64,000 bases of DNA from Martinezella tropici (GCA_000799755.1 JUHI01000025.1:1-64000), one strand, 5' to 3'; counted from the stretch's first letter, positions 7,342 through 17,524 are shown. The notes: generated by a model from the letters alone, not told the origin. Program-made: numbers and translations.

Positions 7342-8711
7342 TGTCCGTCGTCTATCGCATGAGCCCCGATTGGCGTGAAATGCGTTATCTGCAAGGCAAG
7401 GATTTCATAGCAGACACCGACAATCCGAGCGAGAGCTGGTTACAGCGGTATATTCACCCCGATGATCAGGAGATGATCACGACGGCCGTAACAATTGCAA
7501 TTGCGAACAAGACGGTGTTTGAGCTCGAACATCGTGTCATTCGTGTCGACGGCAGCCTGGGATGGACTCACTCCCGAGCGATTCCTATTCTCGACGGCAA
7601 CGGAGAGATCGTTGAGTGGTTCGGCGCCGCCCATGACGTCAGTGATCGAAAGCAATCGGAGCAAACCCAACAATTGCTGCTCAACGAGCTCAACCATCGC
7701 GTCAAGAACACACTTGCCTCAGTTCACGCGATCGCCCAGCAAACCTTGCGCACGTCGCCTGATCCTTCAGCCTTCGCCACTGGGTTCAGCGGGCGTTTGC
7801 AGGCTCTCTCACGAGTGCACACCTTGTTGACGAGCTCGAATTGGGAAGGTGCTGAACTGCATGCGATCGTCCGCGACCAGCTCTCGATAGGCGCGACCGG
7901 CGACGACAGGATAACGGTGATCGGACCACCGGCACGTCTCAATCCGCAAGCATCGCAACACATGGCCATGATATTGCACGAGCTCGGTACGAACTCTCTC
8001 AAATACGGCGCGCTCTCGAACGCGACTGGGCTGGTTTCGCTTGGCTGGTCTTTGCGCGACGCCCGTCTTCATCTCGACTGGAGGGAGAAAGCCGGACCTC
8101 CGATCAAAACGCCTCTCGGCCGTGGCTTCGGCACACGGTTTATCGAGACGGTTGCAAAGGGTGAAGGCGGTACCGCAATGATGTCGATTGAGGATGGTGG
8201 GTTGAACTGGGAAATCGTCCTGCCGCTTGCAAGCGCAAATGCTTCCTTTGCGAGTTCGTCAAACTCGCCCGCTGATCGCGCGCATCCCGAAACCGCGACA
8301 CAAATTCAGCTACCAACAATCAGCGGAAAGACATTCGCAATCATCGAAGACGAGCCCCTGATTGCATTCAATATCGCGTCTATTCTGGAACAGGAGGGCG
8401 CGCGCGTTGCCGGCCCCGCTCTCAGCGTCACCGATGCCTTACGCCTGATAGAAGTTTCCGAACTGGACGGCGCTTTGCTCGACGCCAATTTAAGAGGCGA
8501 CGGAGTCGGCGATGTCGCTGCCGCGTTAATAAGACGAAACATCCCCTTTGCATTTGTGACCGGCTATGGACGAGAAGCCCTACCCGCGAAGTTTGCCAGT
8601 GCGAGACTTCTTACCAAACCTTTCACGGAGCAACAGCTTCTGAAAACTGCGATCGAGATTGTCGACCAAGACGATAGTGTGCTCCGCTATCGGGCTTCTG
8701 GACGCGAATGA
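7332..8711 (+). CDS. HWE-family histidine kinase fused to a receiver domain, 5' end truncated
   Basis: The reading frame begins in the middle of a PAS domain (VVYRMSPDWREM). Its first few codons come from the antisense of the ABC ATPase, so the original start has been lost. What remains is a PAS/PAC unit to about residue 105, an HWE kinase core with the phospho-acceptor in LLLNELNHRVKNTLASVHAI, an N-box (HELGTNSLKYGALS) and the family's WxE motif (LDWREKAGPP). A C-terminal receiver begins near residue 332 (FAIIEDEPLIAFNIASIL), with the likely phospho-Asp in GALLDANLRG. HWE kinases with receivers are common in rhizobia, often as light or stress sensors. Expression is doubtful because no native promoter or start survives. 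Confidence 0.85.
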   Translation: MSVLSVVYRMSPDWREMRYLQGKDFIADTDNPSESWLQRYIHPDDQEMITTAVTIAIANKTVFELEHRVIRVDGSLGWTHSRAIPILDGNGEIVEWFGAAHDVSDRKQSEQTQQLLLNELNHRVKNTLASVHAIAQQTLRTSPDPSAFATGFSGRLQALSRVHTLLTSSNWEGAELHAIVRDQLSIGATGDDRITVIGPPARLNPQASQHMAMILHELGTNSLKYGALSNATGLVSLGWSLRDARLHLDWREKAGPPIKTPLGRGFGTRFIETVAKGEGGTAMMSIEDGGLNWEIVLPLASANASFASSSNSPADRAHPETATQIQLPTISGKTFAIIEDEPLIAFNIASILEQEGARVAGPALSVTDALRLIEVSELDGALLDANLRGDGVGDVAAALIRRNIPFAFVTGYGREALPAKFASARLLTKPFTEQQLLKTAIEIVDQDDSVLRYRASGRE

Positions 8712-8969
8712 ATGCAGATGTTCCGGCGGTGATTGTCACGGGGCAAATGCCCGATATCATCAATTATGGGCGCCAAGAAGCTCCGGGGAATTGTGATGCC
8801 AGCAGGCGAAATTGCCTAATCTGAAAACTTGCATTCGGTTAAGCATCGTCTCTGGTCGCCCAAAGTCGGCGTGACACAACAGAGGCACCGGAGGCGAATT
8901 CGAATGCGTTAACGCGGCATGGTCTCTTGCATTTGAAGTAAAGTCATAACGGCCTATGATTCCACCTCG

Positions 8970-11105
8970 TTAGGAGCGGAACTGGACAGGTATCGTGACA
9001 ATCGTTTTCAGTCCAGGATTGTTGCTGGTTTCCTGGAGTTCTCCCCCGAGACCGACGACAATTGCATCTAACATCTTGCTGCCGAAACCTGTAGTAAGGC
9101 GTGTCTTTCCCGTGCCTCGATCGGCGATCGTCAGGCGAATGTCGTTAAGATGATGATCGAGAACAGCGCTTGTTGGTCCCGGACCGCCTCCATATGCGTA
9201 CTTGTTCGCGTTGGTGATCAACTCTGCGAAGATGAGCCCGACATTGATAGCCCGATCGGCATCCATCAGCACTGGCGAAAAACTGCTGCTGTGGCAACTG
9301 CGCCATTCTTCTCCCATGGAGAGAAACAGCTCCTTGGAAAGATCACTGAGATATCGGGCAAGATCAACCGCTCCGACGTAATTGTCCGAATAGAGCCGCC
9401 TGTGAACAAGCGCAACCGCGGAAATTCGGCTTCTCGCGTCTGTAAGCTGCTCGACGACCGACATATCGTCGCTTTCCCGCGCCTGCATCTTCAGAAACGT
9501 CGAAACGAGCTGCAAGCTGTTCTGGACCCGATGGTTGATTTCCCGCATCAGGAAATCCTTCTGCTTGAGCAATTCATCCTTCTGTTCCAGGGTCTTCTGC
9601 AATTCTTGATTGAGCCTTGCAATACGCTCACGCTGAAAGCTTTCGGATATCACACGGCCAACACGGTGGATCGCATCTATATGGTTGTTATTCCATATGT
9701 TTGAACAACCACGAACCTCCTCGGACCAAGCCGCGAAGGATGCGCGCGGTGAAAGCGATGCAGCGGTCGAACCGGTCAGTTCCTTATGAGGATTCCCGGC
9801 CCATTCCACAACCTGCGCCTTCTCCGCCCGCAGCCATATCAGGAACAGATTTTCCTGCAGCGGGAGCTTGAGCATCGCCAGCCCGCTTGCGACCGCCACC
9901 AGATGAGCGGGAAGATCGGATAATCGACCAAACGCATGGCAATGAAACATTCCGTCTCCCAGCCTCGGCTCCGATATCTTTATAATCGTGCGAAGCTCAT
10001 CCAATTCCGGAACCATACCGGACCGGGCGACCAATACCTCTCCGCTGAGAGCCGCAAAGCCGTCCGATGCCATCATCTCGCGTAGATTGGGCGCAGCCTG
10101 TATCAGCAATTCCCGCACGGGAGCGCTGAGCTGAAGCGTCTCGATCAAACGATCCTCATGCGCGCGAAGTGTGAGGCGTTCACGCGCATTTTCCGCTTCA
10201 TCCTTGGCCTTGATCTGCCGAGCCAGGCTGCTTGCAAGTGCCATCGCAGCAGCGCGTACGGCAAAGGGCATGCGCAAAGGCGTGGCATTGTGACAAGCGA
10301 TCAACCCCCAAAGCACGCCGTCCTTGATGATGGAGACCGATGCACTGGCGCGTACGCCCATATTGCGCAGATACTGCAGATGAACAGGCGAGACGCTTCG
10401 CAACGCTACGTCGCTCAGATCGACAGTCTGGTCCTCGCCACGCGACCAGCGCAAAGGTGCCGGCAGATAGGTCGCATCGGGAATGGCCCGGACACGGTTA
10501 CGCAGATAGAGCGCACGTGCCTGTCTCGGGATGTCACTGGCGGGAAAATGATGATTCAGGAAAGGCGGGAAGACCTCGTTGCGGTCTTCTGCGATGACTA
10601 CGCCGGAAGCATCCTCCGTGAATTGATAGATCATAGTCCGATCGAAGCCGGTGAGCTCGCGAAAGGCCGTCGCCGCGATCTCAAAAAGAGCCGAGGTATC
10701 GGGCGATGTTTCGAAACGTTTGGCTATCGCATCCAAGTTCGAAAGAGACTGTTCCGGCGTCAATTGCGAGCTTTGGGCTGGCTCAAGCTCAATCAAGATG
10801 ATATCGCCGACGATATGGCCAAGAACATCGTGAACTTCGCCGTCGACCTCATGTTTGCCCACGATGATTTCGTTGGTTCGCGGAGCTTTTTCGATGCTGG
10901 CAATGACATCGAACGTAAGCAGGTCGTCAATCGGCCGACCTAACCAATTGCCTCCAAAATGCACCTCTATCGCGCCTGCCCCGCCAATGACCCTGCCGGT
11001 GGCCCGTTCAACGACGAACAAAAGACCGTGCGGCTGAATGGATCCGGGGATGTGTATCGGTTCGCGATCGCATGCGGTCTGATCAACAGAGATTTCAGCC
11101 GGCAT
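8970..11105 (-). CDS. bphP: Bacteriophytochrome histidine kinase
   Basis: The chosen start (MPAEISVDQTACDREPIHIP) lies inside the end of the heme oxygenase gene, so the two are coupled. Residue Cys12, just ahead of the EPIHIPGSIQPHG motif, is in the position of the biliverdin-binding Cys of bacteriophytochromes. Next come the PAS, GAF (ASDIPRQARALYLRNRVRAI, then LWGLIACHN) and PHY domains. The transmitter is of the HisKA_2/HWE-like type, with the His near residue 521 in FLMREINHRVQNSLQLV and an N-box ELITNANKYAYGGG. The length of 711 is typical. The product should be a red/far-red photoreceptor kinase. No cognate response regulator lies directly beside it. Confidence 0.92.
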   Translation of the reverse strand: MPAEISVDQTACDREPIHIPGSIQPHGLLFVVERATGRVIGGAGAIEVHFGGNWLGRPIDDLLTFDVIASIEKAPRTNEIIVGKHEVDGEVHDVLGHIVGDIILIELEPAQSSQLTPEQSLSNLDAIAKRFETSPDTSALFEIAATAFRELTGFDRTMIYQFTEDASGVVIAEDRNEVFPPFLNHHFPASDIPRQARALYLRNRVRAIPDATYLPAPLRWSRGEDQTVDLSDVALRSVSPVHLQYLRNMGVRASASVSIIKDGVLWGLIACHNATPLRMPFAVRAAAMALASSLARQIKAKDEAENARERLTLRAHEDRLIETLQLSAPVRELLIQAAPNLREMMASDGFAALSGEVLVARSGMVPELDELRTIIKISEPRLGDGMFHCHAFGRLSDLPAHLVAVASGLAMLKLPLQENLFLIWLRAEKAQVVEWAGNPHKELTGSTAASLSPRASFAAWSEEVRGCSNIWNNNHIDAIHRVGRVISESFQRERIARLNQELQKTLEQKDELLKQKDFLMREINHRVQNSLQLVSTFLKMQARESDDMSVVEQLTDARSRISAVALVHRRLYSDNYVGAVDLARYLSDLSKELFLSMGEEWRSCHSSSFSPVLMDADRAINVGLIFAELITNANKYAYGGGPGPTSAVLDHHLNDIRLTIADRGTGKTRLTTGFGSKMLDAIVVGLGGELQETSNNPGLKTIVTIPVQFRS

Positions 11106-11673
11106 TGCCAAACAGTCTCCGATAGTTGCTTTCGAACACGCCAAATGCTGCAATCGCCGCTTGATTGCAGCAGTCCTCATCATCGATCCACGTTGTCTCA
11201 ATTATGTTGAGTATCGTCCGCCAAGACCGCAGATTGTACACCTGCTGCGCTAGATGGCGTGCCCCAAGACTGCCGGACAATCCGAGCTTCGCGGCCCGGT
11301 TGATCAGAATCCCCGCTCCGAGGCCCGAGCCCTCCACCACATAAAGAGTTCCAAGGATCGCCGGCATTGAGACGGAGGCGTTAACCACCGCGGGCGACAT
11401 AACATTATTACCGCCAAGATCACGAACGTCTTCCAGGAGCTGCGGGACGATCTTTCGCCGCGTCCAATTCGGTACCAGCGCGTCAATCTGACTTGCCTCG
11501 AGGATTGCTTCCAGCTCAACCCGGCTCGCAAGTGTTGCAGTCAGATACTTTTCATAGGACGAGATTGACCCAAACATCGCGAGTTCTTTGTTTAGTCCAT
11601 CCAGTCGACGGTGATGTGATTCCGTTGCCGATTTCAAACGCGAACGGCGACCTGACAATAATTTTGCGGGCAT
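11095..11673 (-). CDS. bphO: Heme oxygenase (biliverdin-forming, BphO type)
   Basis: A 192-residue protein starting at the ATG at 11673, which has GAGGAA 10 bases upstream; a TTG six codons earlier is less likely. LKSATESHHRRLDGLNKELA holds the probable proximal haem His. GTLYVVEGSGLGAGIL matches the conserved distal helix of the family. It opens haem to biliverdin, the chromophore of the phytochrome encoded immediately downstream. The last 11 bases overlap the bphP start, a common BphO-BphP arrangement. Confidence 0.88.
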   Translation of the reverse strand: MPAKLLSGRRSRLKSATESHHRRLDGLNKELAMFGSISSYEKYLTATLASRVELEAILEASQIDALVPNWTRRKIVPQLLEDVRDLGGNNVMSPAVVNASVSMPAILGTLYVVEGSGLGAGILINRAAKLGLSGSLGARHLAQQVYNLRSWRTILNIIETTWIDDEDCCNQAAIAAFGVFESNYRRLFGNAG

Positions 11674-12091
11674 AAAACTTATATTCCTCAAAACGACAGC
11701 CTTGCTTCGAGCCGGACCGCCCGACTAACAACTCGACACGCGCATGATTTGTTCCGAGCAAATCGTAAATAGATCCCTGCGGTGAAACAGTAATTGGCGT
11801 TCCGTCTTCCTCGACGGCGCTAGCGATGCTTCGGCTCTTGCGCCATTCACACGAGCCTTGCGATCAATGCGAAGATTGGCGGGGCATCGGCTCCAATCCA
11901 ACTGCCTTTTGTCTTTGCTCGCTTCTATTGTCTGCTCGCCATCCAGCCTTAGCGACAATGCTGAATTTCGCGCTTGGTGAGCCAGCAGATAGCCTTCAAA
12001 AGGTCTAGCACCGATTAATAAAAGTTAATGCGCAAAGCCCACATGTGCCCTAAGACGCCGTGCAGATAATTCACGAAAGCGGGACGAGAAA
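11674..12091. other. Intergenic region between bphO and a small gene
   Basis: About 420 bp, divergent between bphO (minus) and the 107-residue gene (plus). It must hold the promoters of both. I find no convincing gene, hairpin or repeat. A GGAAC-type alternative sigma-factor promoter was looked for and not found with proper spacing. Confidence 0.4.
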
Positions 12092-12415
12092 ATGCTTCGA
12101 TATCACCATCTGACGGATGGTATACTCAGACCGGAAGAAGTGAAATTTCTCCAGGTCATCTTTGCCACGATTACCGCTGAACCGTGGTTTGATTTGACCG
12201 ATTACAGCCGCGAATCGCTCGCCGCGCGACTGATCCGCTTGTATCAAAACGGCTTCACCGACGCGGAGCGGCTCCAAGAGCTTGGGTTTTTGACCGCTCA
12301 AGCTCACTTCGGTCGAAATACACCTGATGAGAAGCGAAGGGCCTTGGAGCGCCTTTACGACCTCGAAGGGCGTGGAGCTAATGGTTCACACGACACCAGA
12401 GGCTCGAATGATTAA
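12092..12415 (+). CDS. Hypothetical small protein
   Basis: A 107-residue acidic cytoplasmic protein with a GAGAAA ribosome site directly upstream. It contains FLQVIFATITAEPWFDLTDY followed by a helix-rich tail (DEKRRALERLYDLEGRG). I do not recognise a family; similar short proteins are common near sensor kinases in rhizobia. It precedes the large CHASE3 hybrid kinase by 271 bp and may be independent of it. Confidence 0.6.
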   Translation: MLRYHHLTDGILRPEEVKFLQVIFATITAEPWFDLTDYSRESLAARLIRLYQNGFTDAERLQELGFLTAQAHFGRNTPDEKRRALERLYDLEGRGANGSHDTRGSND

Positions 12416-12686
12416 ATGCCGAAAGATCGACGCAAACACTTACCCGCAAAGAATGTATGTGGGCATGAGCTTCACATTTTCGAAAAAACCTTGCTTGCCT
12501 AAATTTTGGATCGCATATGACTTAGCATTTTCCACTCACAATATTTGCAAAGGTAGCACCGCTTGATAGTTTCAACCGATCGCCTACTTTGCTTCGGATG
12601 TGATTCTATTACCGCTTGTTTTATCTATTTGGAGCGTTGTGAAATTGAAACAACGCTGCCTTTTCCCAGAACTTAAGAGAATATCC

Positions 12687-15600
12687 ATGAGCCAATCCGC
12701 AACGTCCAAAGTTACGAAATGGAACCTTGGCCTTGATCCGGTCGTCGCATTTAGCCTTGTTGGGGCGATCGTTTTCTTCCTGATCAGCGGAGCCTTTGCC
12801 TACATCAACACGAGTATATTGCGCGAAAACACGGATAAGATTGTCCGTTCGCACGCGATCATGATAGCGCTCGACGAGTTGCTTTCCAGCGCGCAGGATG
12901 CCGAAACGGGACAACGCGGCTTTTTGCTGACGAACAACGAGCGCTATCTGGATCCCTATAATTCGGCGTTGAATGCCGTCCCGCAGCGCCTTAGGGAAAT
13001 AGAAGAGCTAACCGCAGACAATGCTGCTCAACAGCGCAGGGTTGCAATCTTACAGCAACATGTCGACGCGAAACTTGCCGAGCTGAAACAGACGATCGAC
13101 CTGCGAAAGGCACAAAGCCTCGACGCAGCCCTGGCTGTTGTCAATTCGGATCAAGGCAAGGTGGAAATGGACGCAATCCGTGCCCAGCTTTTTGCCATGG
13201 GTCAATCCGAGACCGAGCTGCGCTCCCAGCGCCTCGACGAGATGAACGATGCCTACCACACTGCTCTCGTGGGCAGCGTGCTGACCGGTGCGCTCGGAAT
13301 ATTGCTCACGATTGTGATGGGCTTGCTCATTCGCAGGACCACACTCACGCGCCGCCGCGAGGAGTGGTTGCAATCCGGCAACCTCGGACTGGCGTCCGCT
13401 CTTGTGGGTGACCAACGCACTGAGCAGCTTGGTGATAACATACTTGGATACCTGACGAGGTATGTCGGTGCAGTCGCAGGCGCGATATTCGTCAGAGACC
13501 GGGACACATTCCGGCGTGTTTCAACCTATGGCGTTCCTGAAGGAGCGGCGCTCGTCGAGCGCTTCGGCCTGCGCGAGGGCCTCCTGGGTCAGGCCGTGGT
13601 AGAAGAATCTCCCATCGTCATTGACGAGGTGCCCGCCGGCTACCTGACGTTCGGCTCGGCATTGGGCAGCAGCAACCCCAACCATCTTGTCATATCGCCC
13701 GGCAGCGTCGACGGGGATGTGAACGCCGTCATCGAACTCGGTTTTCTCCGACCTGCTGACGAAGCCGTACTGGAGTTTCTGGAACGCGCATCGTCATCGA
13801 TCGCAACCGCCGTTCGCTCTGCGAAGTATCGCAGTGACCTCATCAACCTTCTGGAGGAAACGCAACGCCAGTCCGAGGAGCTGCAGGTTCAGGGCGAAGA
13901 ATTGCGGGTCTCCAATGAGGAGCTGGAGGAACAGGGGCGCGCGCTCAAGGAATCGCACATGCGGCTCGAGCAGCAGCAGACCGAGCTTGAGCAGACGAAC
14001 TCGCAGCTGGAAGAACAAGCCCAGCAACTGGAAACTCAGCGTGACGATCTGGAGCGAGCTAACACTTCCATCCAGTTGAAGGCTCAGGAACTCGAACAGG
14101 CCAGCCGATACAAGTCGGACTTTCTCGCCAACATGTCGCATGAGCTGAGGACACCGCTCAACTCGTCGCTTATTCTCGCAAAACTTCTAGCAGACAATAC
14201 CGATGAGAATTTAACGCAAGAACAGGTCAAATATGCCCAAACCATTCAATCGTCGGGAAACGACCTGCTGAATCTGATCAACGACATCCTCGATCTCTCC
14301 AAGATCGAAGCCGGTCACGCCGATATCAGACTGGAACAGGTGTCCATCAAACGTCTTTCAAACAATATCCGCCAACTCTTCGAACCGGTCGCAGGCAGCA
14401 AAGGGATAACGTTCGAGATTAAGATCGCTGACGAATGCCCGGCGATCATCGAGACCGATCTGCAACGGCTTGAGCAGGTTGTAAAGAATCTCCTATCGAA
14501 TGCCTTCAAATTCACCGAACAAGGACACGTCACCGTATCGATCAATGGGGCTGGCGATAACCGCATCGCAATTGCGGTTTCCGATACTGGTATCGGCATA
14601 GCCGAAGATCAGCAGAGGCGCATTTTCGAGGCCTTTCACCAGGCGGATGGCACCATCAGCCGGAGGTTTGGCGGTACCGGCCTTGGTCTCTCCATCTCGA
14701 AGGAGCTCGTCCGCTTGCTTGGAGGTAACATTCAGCTTGAAAGTCGCGAAGGACAGGGCAGCACCTTCACGCTCACGCTGCCGTTGACCTACACCGAGGC
14801 GGTAGATGCGACCCGTGAGCGCATTGCAACCGGTGTATCCGCTCCATCGCTCGCTCCGGCAGCGAGTGATTCATACCCGTTGCCGCCGCGCAGCCGTCCA
14901 CTTGACGACGATCGCGCCATTTCACTTGGAGATAAGCGAGTCCTGCTCGTGGTCGAAGACGACGATGCCTTTGCGGAAATCCTCCGGGACTTAGCGCGCG
15001 AGGTCGGCTTCCGCGCCCTCGTTGCGACCACCGCACACGAAGCGATAGCACTCGCAAGCCAGTTCGTCCCCAATGCCATCGTTCTCGATGTCGGATTGCC
15101 CGATCAATCGGGTTTGTCCGTCCTTGACAGGTTGAAACGCGACGTGCAGACGCGCCATATCCCGATCCATATGGTCTCGGCGGATGACTATTCCGAGACG
15201 GCATTTGCGCTCGGCGCCATGGGCTACATGTTGAAGCCCGTCAAACGTGAGCAACTCGTCGACGTCCTGAAAGGACTTGAACGGAAGCTTTCCCAGCGCC
15301 TGCATCGGGTGCTGATTGTCGAGGACAATGAAGTGCAACGCGAGGCGGTCGCGAAATTGTTGACCTCCCATGAGGTTGAAACTGTCGGCGCCGGCACCGC
15401 GGCAGAATGCCTGAGGCTCTTAAAGGAAGAGATCTTCGATTGCATGGTGCTTGACTTGTCGTTGCCAGATGCTTCGGGCTACGCATTGCTTGAAAAGATC
15501 AGCCAGGATGGCGATCATGCCTTTCCACCCGTCATTGTCTATACTGGTCACGTCCTGTCGCCCGACGATGAGCGGAAGCTGCGCCGCTATTCGAAATCAA

Positions 15601-16121
15601 TCATCATCAAGGGGGCGAAATCCCCCGAGCGTCTTCTCGACGAAGTCACGCTGTTTCTGCATCAGGTCGTTTCAGATCTGCCGGCGGAGCAGCAGCGGAT
15701 GATCCGGAAGGCACGAAGCAGGGATGCGCTCCTCGAGGGACGCCGCATCCTTATCGTCGAGGACGACGTCCGTAATGTTTATGCGCTGACCAATATACTG
15801 GAGCCGCGCGGCGCGGAAGTTCAGATTGCGCGAAACGGCCAGGAGGCTATCGACGCATTGAAGAATGCAGCGCTTGGTTCTTCTTCGGCGATCGATTTGG
15901 TGCTCATGGACGTTATGATGCCCGTCATGGATGGTCTCGCAGCCACCCGTGAGATCCGCTTGAAACCAGAATGGAGGAAGTTGCCAATTATTGCGCTGAC
16001 GGCAAAGGCGATGCCCGATGATCAGCAACGCTGCATCGAGGCGGGTGCAAATGACTACATGGCCAAGCCCCTCGATGTGGAGAAACTGCTGTCTCTCGTT
16101 CGCGTCTGGATGCCGCGGTGA
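12687..16121 (+). CDS. CHASE3-GAF hybrid histidine kinase with three receiver domains
   Basis: A 1144-residue inner-membrane protein; the ATG at 12687 is preferred because AAGAGA precedes it and TM1 follows at residues 18-40. Order: TM1, periplasmic CHASE3 domain (ETGQRGFLLTNNERYLDPYN), TM2 near 192-214, GAF about 235-380, a Gln/Glu-rich coiled coil about 385-470, HisKA with the His near 484 (FLANMSHELRTPL), HATPase (FGGTGLGLSISKELV), then receivers at about 750, 872 and 1018. Each receiver keeps its Asp (IVLDVGLPDQSG, MVLDLSLPDASG, VLMDVMMPVMDG). Its stop overlaps the GTG of cheR. It is the same design as hybrid kinases paired with stand-alone CheR/CheB proteins. Confidence 0.92.
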   Translation: MSQSATSKVTKWNLGLDPVVAFSLVGAIVFFLISGAFAYINTSILRENTDKIVRSHAIMIALDELLSSAQDAETGQRGFLLTNNERYLDPYNSALNAVPQRLREIEELTADNAAQQRRVAILQQHVDAKLAELKQTIDLRKAQSLDAALAVVNSDQGKVEMDAIRAQLFAMGQSETELRSQRLDEMNDAYHTALVGSVLTGALGILLTIVMGLLIRRTTLTRRREEWLQSGNLGLASALVGDQRTEQLGDNILGYLTRYVGAVAGAIFVRDRDTFRRVSTYGVPEGAALVERFGLREGLLGQAVVEESPIVIDEVPAGYLTFGSALGSSNPNHLVISPGSVDGDVNAVIELGFLRPADEAVLEFLERASSSIATAVRSAKYRSDLINLLEETQRQSEELQVQGEELRVSNEELEEQGRALKESHMRLEQQQTELEQTNSQLEEQAQQLETQRDDLERANTSIQLKAQELEQASRYKSDFLANMSHELRTPLNSSLILAKLLADNTDENLTQEQVKYAQTIQSSGNDLLNLINDILDLSKIEAGHADIRLEQVSIKRLSNNIRQLFEPVAGSKGITFEIKIADECPAIIETDLQRLEQVVKNLLSNAFKFTEQGHVTVSINGAGDNRIAIAVSDTGIGIAEDQQRRIFEAFHQADGTISRRFGGTGLGLSISKELVRLLGGNIQLESREGQGSTFTLTLPLTYTEAVDATRERIATGVSAPSLAPAASDSYPLPPRSRPLDDDRAISLGDKRVLLVVEDDDAFAEILRDLAREVGFRALVATTAHEAIALASQFVPNAIVLDVGLPDQSGLSVLDRLKRDVQTRHIPIHMVSADDYSETAFALGAMGYMLKPVKREQLVDVLKGLERKLSQRLHRVLIVEDNEVQREAVAKLLTSHEVETVGAGTAAECLRLLKEEIFDCMVLDLSLPDASGYALLEKISQDGDHAFPPVIVYTGHVLSPDDERKLRRYSKSIIIKGAKSPERLLDEVTLFLHQVVSDLPAEQQRMIRKARSRDALLEGRRILIVEDDVRNVYALTNILEPRGAEVQIARNGQEAIDALKNAALGSSSAIDLVLMDVMMPVMDGLAATREIRLKPEWRKLPIIALTAKAMPDDQQRCIEAGANDYMAKPLDVEKLLSLVRVWMPR

Positions 16122-16957
16122 CACAAGATTCAGCGCTAGAAAAAATCGAGGACATTGAGATCCGGCTTTTGCTGGAAGCGATTTACTATCAATATCACTA
16201 TGACTTTCGCAACTATGCGATGGCCTCGATCAAGCGGCGGCTGAAACGTGCACGGGAGCAACTCGGATTTGCGACGATTTCGGCCATGCAGGAAGGCGTG
16301 CTGCACGATCCAACTGTACTTTCGCAGCTTCTTGGATACCTGACCGTCCAAGTCAGCGATATGTTCCGCGATCCACGTTACTTTCGCGCGCTTAGAGAAA
16401 GGGTCTTGCCTCACTTACGAACCTATCCGTCACTGAAGATATGGATTGCCGGCTGCAGCAGCGGGGAAGAAGTCTATTCCCTCGCTATTCTCTTTCGCGA
16501 GGAAGGCCTGGAATCTCGAACGATTTTCTACGCAACCGACATCAACCACGATGCCCTGCAGGCAGCCGAATCGGGGATCTATGATCTCGATCGCATTCAG
16601 CAATTCACGGAGAATCATCGCGCAGCAGGGGGGAAATCATCATTGTCCGACTATTATCGCACAGCATATGGCAAGGCGTCTTTCGACAAGACATTGCGCC
16701 AACACGTCGTCTTTTCGGATCATAGTCTTGTGACGGATGCTGTCTTTGGCGAAATGAACCTGATTTCCTGCCGAAATGTCCTGATCTATTTTGACCGTCC
16801 GCTCCAGGACAGGGCCGTTGGCCTGTTTGTCGACTCACTCGCAAGAAGGGGGTTCCTTGGGCTGGGCGCAAAAGAGAGCCTGAGGTTTTCGGCTCATGCC
16901 GACGGCTTCAAGGACTTTGCACGCGAAGAGAGGATTTATCAGAGGTTGGATCGATGA
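16118..16957 (+). CDS. cheR: CheR-type protein-glutamate methyltransferase
   Basis: A GTG start overlaps the hybrid kinase stop (GTGA). The N-terminal helical domain (YYQYHYDFRNYAMASIKRRL) is followed by the SAM-binding core: IWIAGCSSGEEVYSLAIL, FYATDINHDALQAAESGIYD and MNLISCRNVLIYF. The length of 279 fits a single-domain CheR with no TPR tail. There is no chemoreceptor, cheA or cheW nearby. The enzyme therefore probably modifies something other than a classical receptor, or takes part in the sensor kinase system around it. Confidence 0.9.
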   Translation: MTQDSALEKIEDIEIRLLLEAIYYQYHYDFRNYAMASIKRRLKRAREQLGFATISAMQEGVLHDPTVLSQLLGYLTVQVSDMFRDPRYFRALRERVLPHLRTYPSLKIWIAGCSSGEEVYSLAILFREEGLESRTIFYATDINHDALQAAESGIYDLDRIQQFTENHRAAGGKSSLSDYYRTAYGKASFDKTLRQHVVFSDHSLVTDAVFGEMNLISCRNVLIYFDRPLQDRAVGLFVDSLARRGFLGLGAKESLRFSAHADGFKDFAREERIYQRLDR

Positions 16958-17520
16958 GCGACGCGATATCGGAGGCGGTCGTGATCGGCGGCTCGGCAGG
17001 CGCCATTGAAGCCTTGTCTGCGATCCTGCCAAATCTCCCATCGCACTTCCGGCTGCCTGTCATCGTCGTTGTCCACATCCCGCCCAACAGGCAAAGCGTA
17101 CTCGCCGAACTCTTCCGCGCTAAATGCCGGCTCGCCGTCGTCGAAGCCGAAGACAAGGAACCGATCAAAGCCGGCACCGTTTATTTTGCGCCGCCCGACT
17201 ATCATTTACTCGTGGAGACGAAGGATACGCTGGCACTGTCACGCGAGGAGCCTGAGCTCTTTTCGCGTCCATCGATTGATGCGCTCTTCGAGAGCGCGGC
17301 AGATGTTTATGGCGAAGGCTTAATCGCAATTGTCCTCACAGGAGCCAATCAGGACGGCTCAAGAGGCCTGTTGGCTATCATCCAGTCGGGAGGAGTAGCT
17401 CTTGTCCAAGATCCCGCCGAAGCCTTCGCGGCCAGCATGCCTCGCGCCGCTATCGCGGATTGTCCGGATGCAAAGATCATGTCGCTACAGGCGATAACGA
17501 CTTACTTGAAAGAGGTATGA
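16954..17520 (+). CDS. cheB: CheB-type methylesterase without receiver domain
   Basis: A 188-residue stand-alone esterase domain starting in an ATGA overlap with cheR. The catalytic triad is visible: Ser in VVIGGSAGAIEAL, His in VVHIPPNRQSVL and Asp in VLTGANQDGSRGL. Classical chemotaxis CheB has an N-terminal receiver, which is absent here, so activity is not controlled by direct phosphorylation. Control may instead come through the hybrid kinases before and after it. The gene is four bases from the next start, so one operon is very likely. Confidence 0.9.
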   Translation: MSDAISEAVVIGGSAGAIEALSAILPNLPSHFRLPVIVVVHIPPNRQSVLAELFRAKCRLAVVEAEDKEPIKAGTVYFAPPDYHLLVETKDTLALSREEPELFSRPSIDALFESAADVYGEGLIAIVLTGANQDGSRGLLAIIQSGGVALVQDPAEAFAASMPRAAIADCPDAKIMSLQAITTYLKEV

Positions 17521-17524
17521 GCAC

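Noticed and set aside
8712..8969. Search for a terminator between the HWE kinase and bphP
   Set aside because: Only a short GGGCA/TGCCC self-complementary stretch was found, with no T-run; not called.
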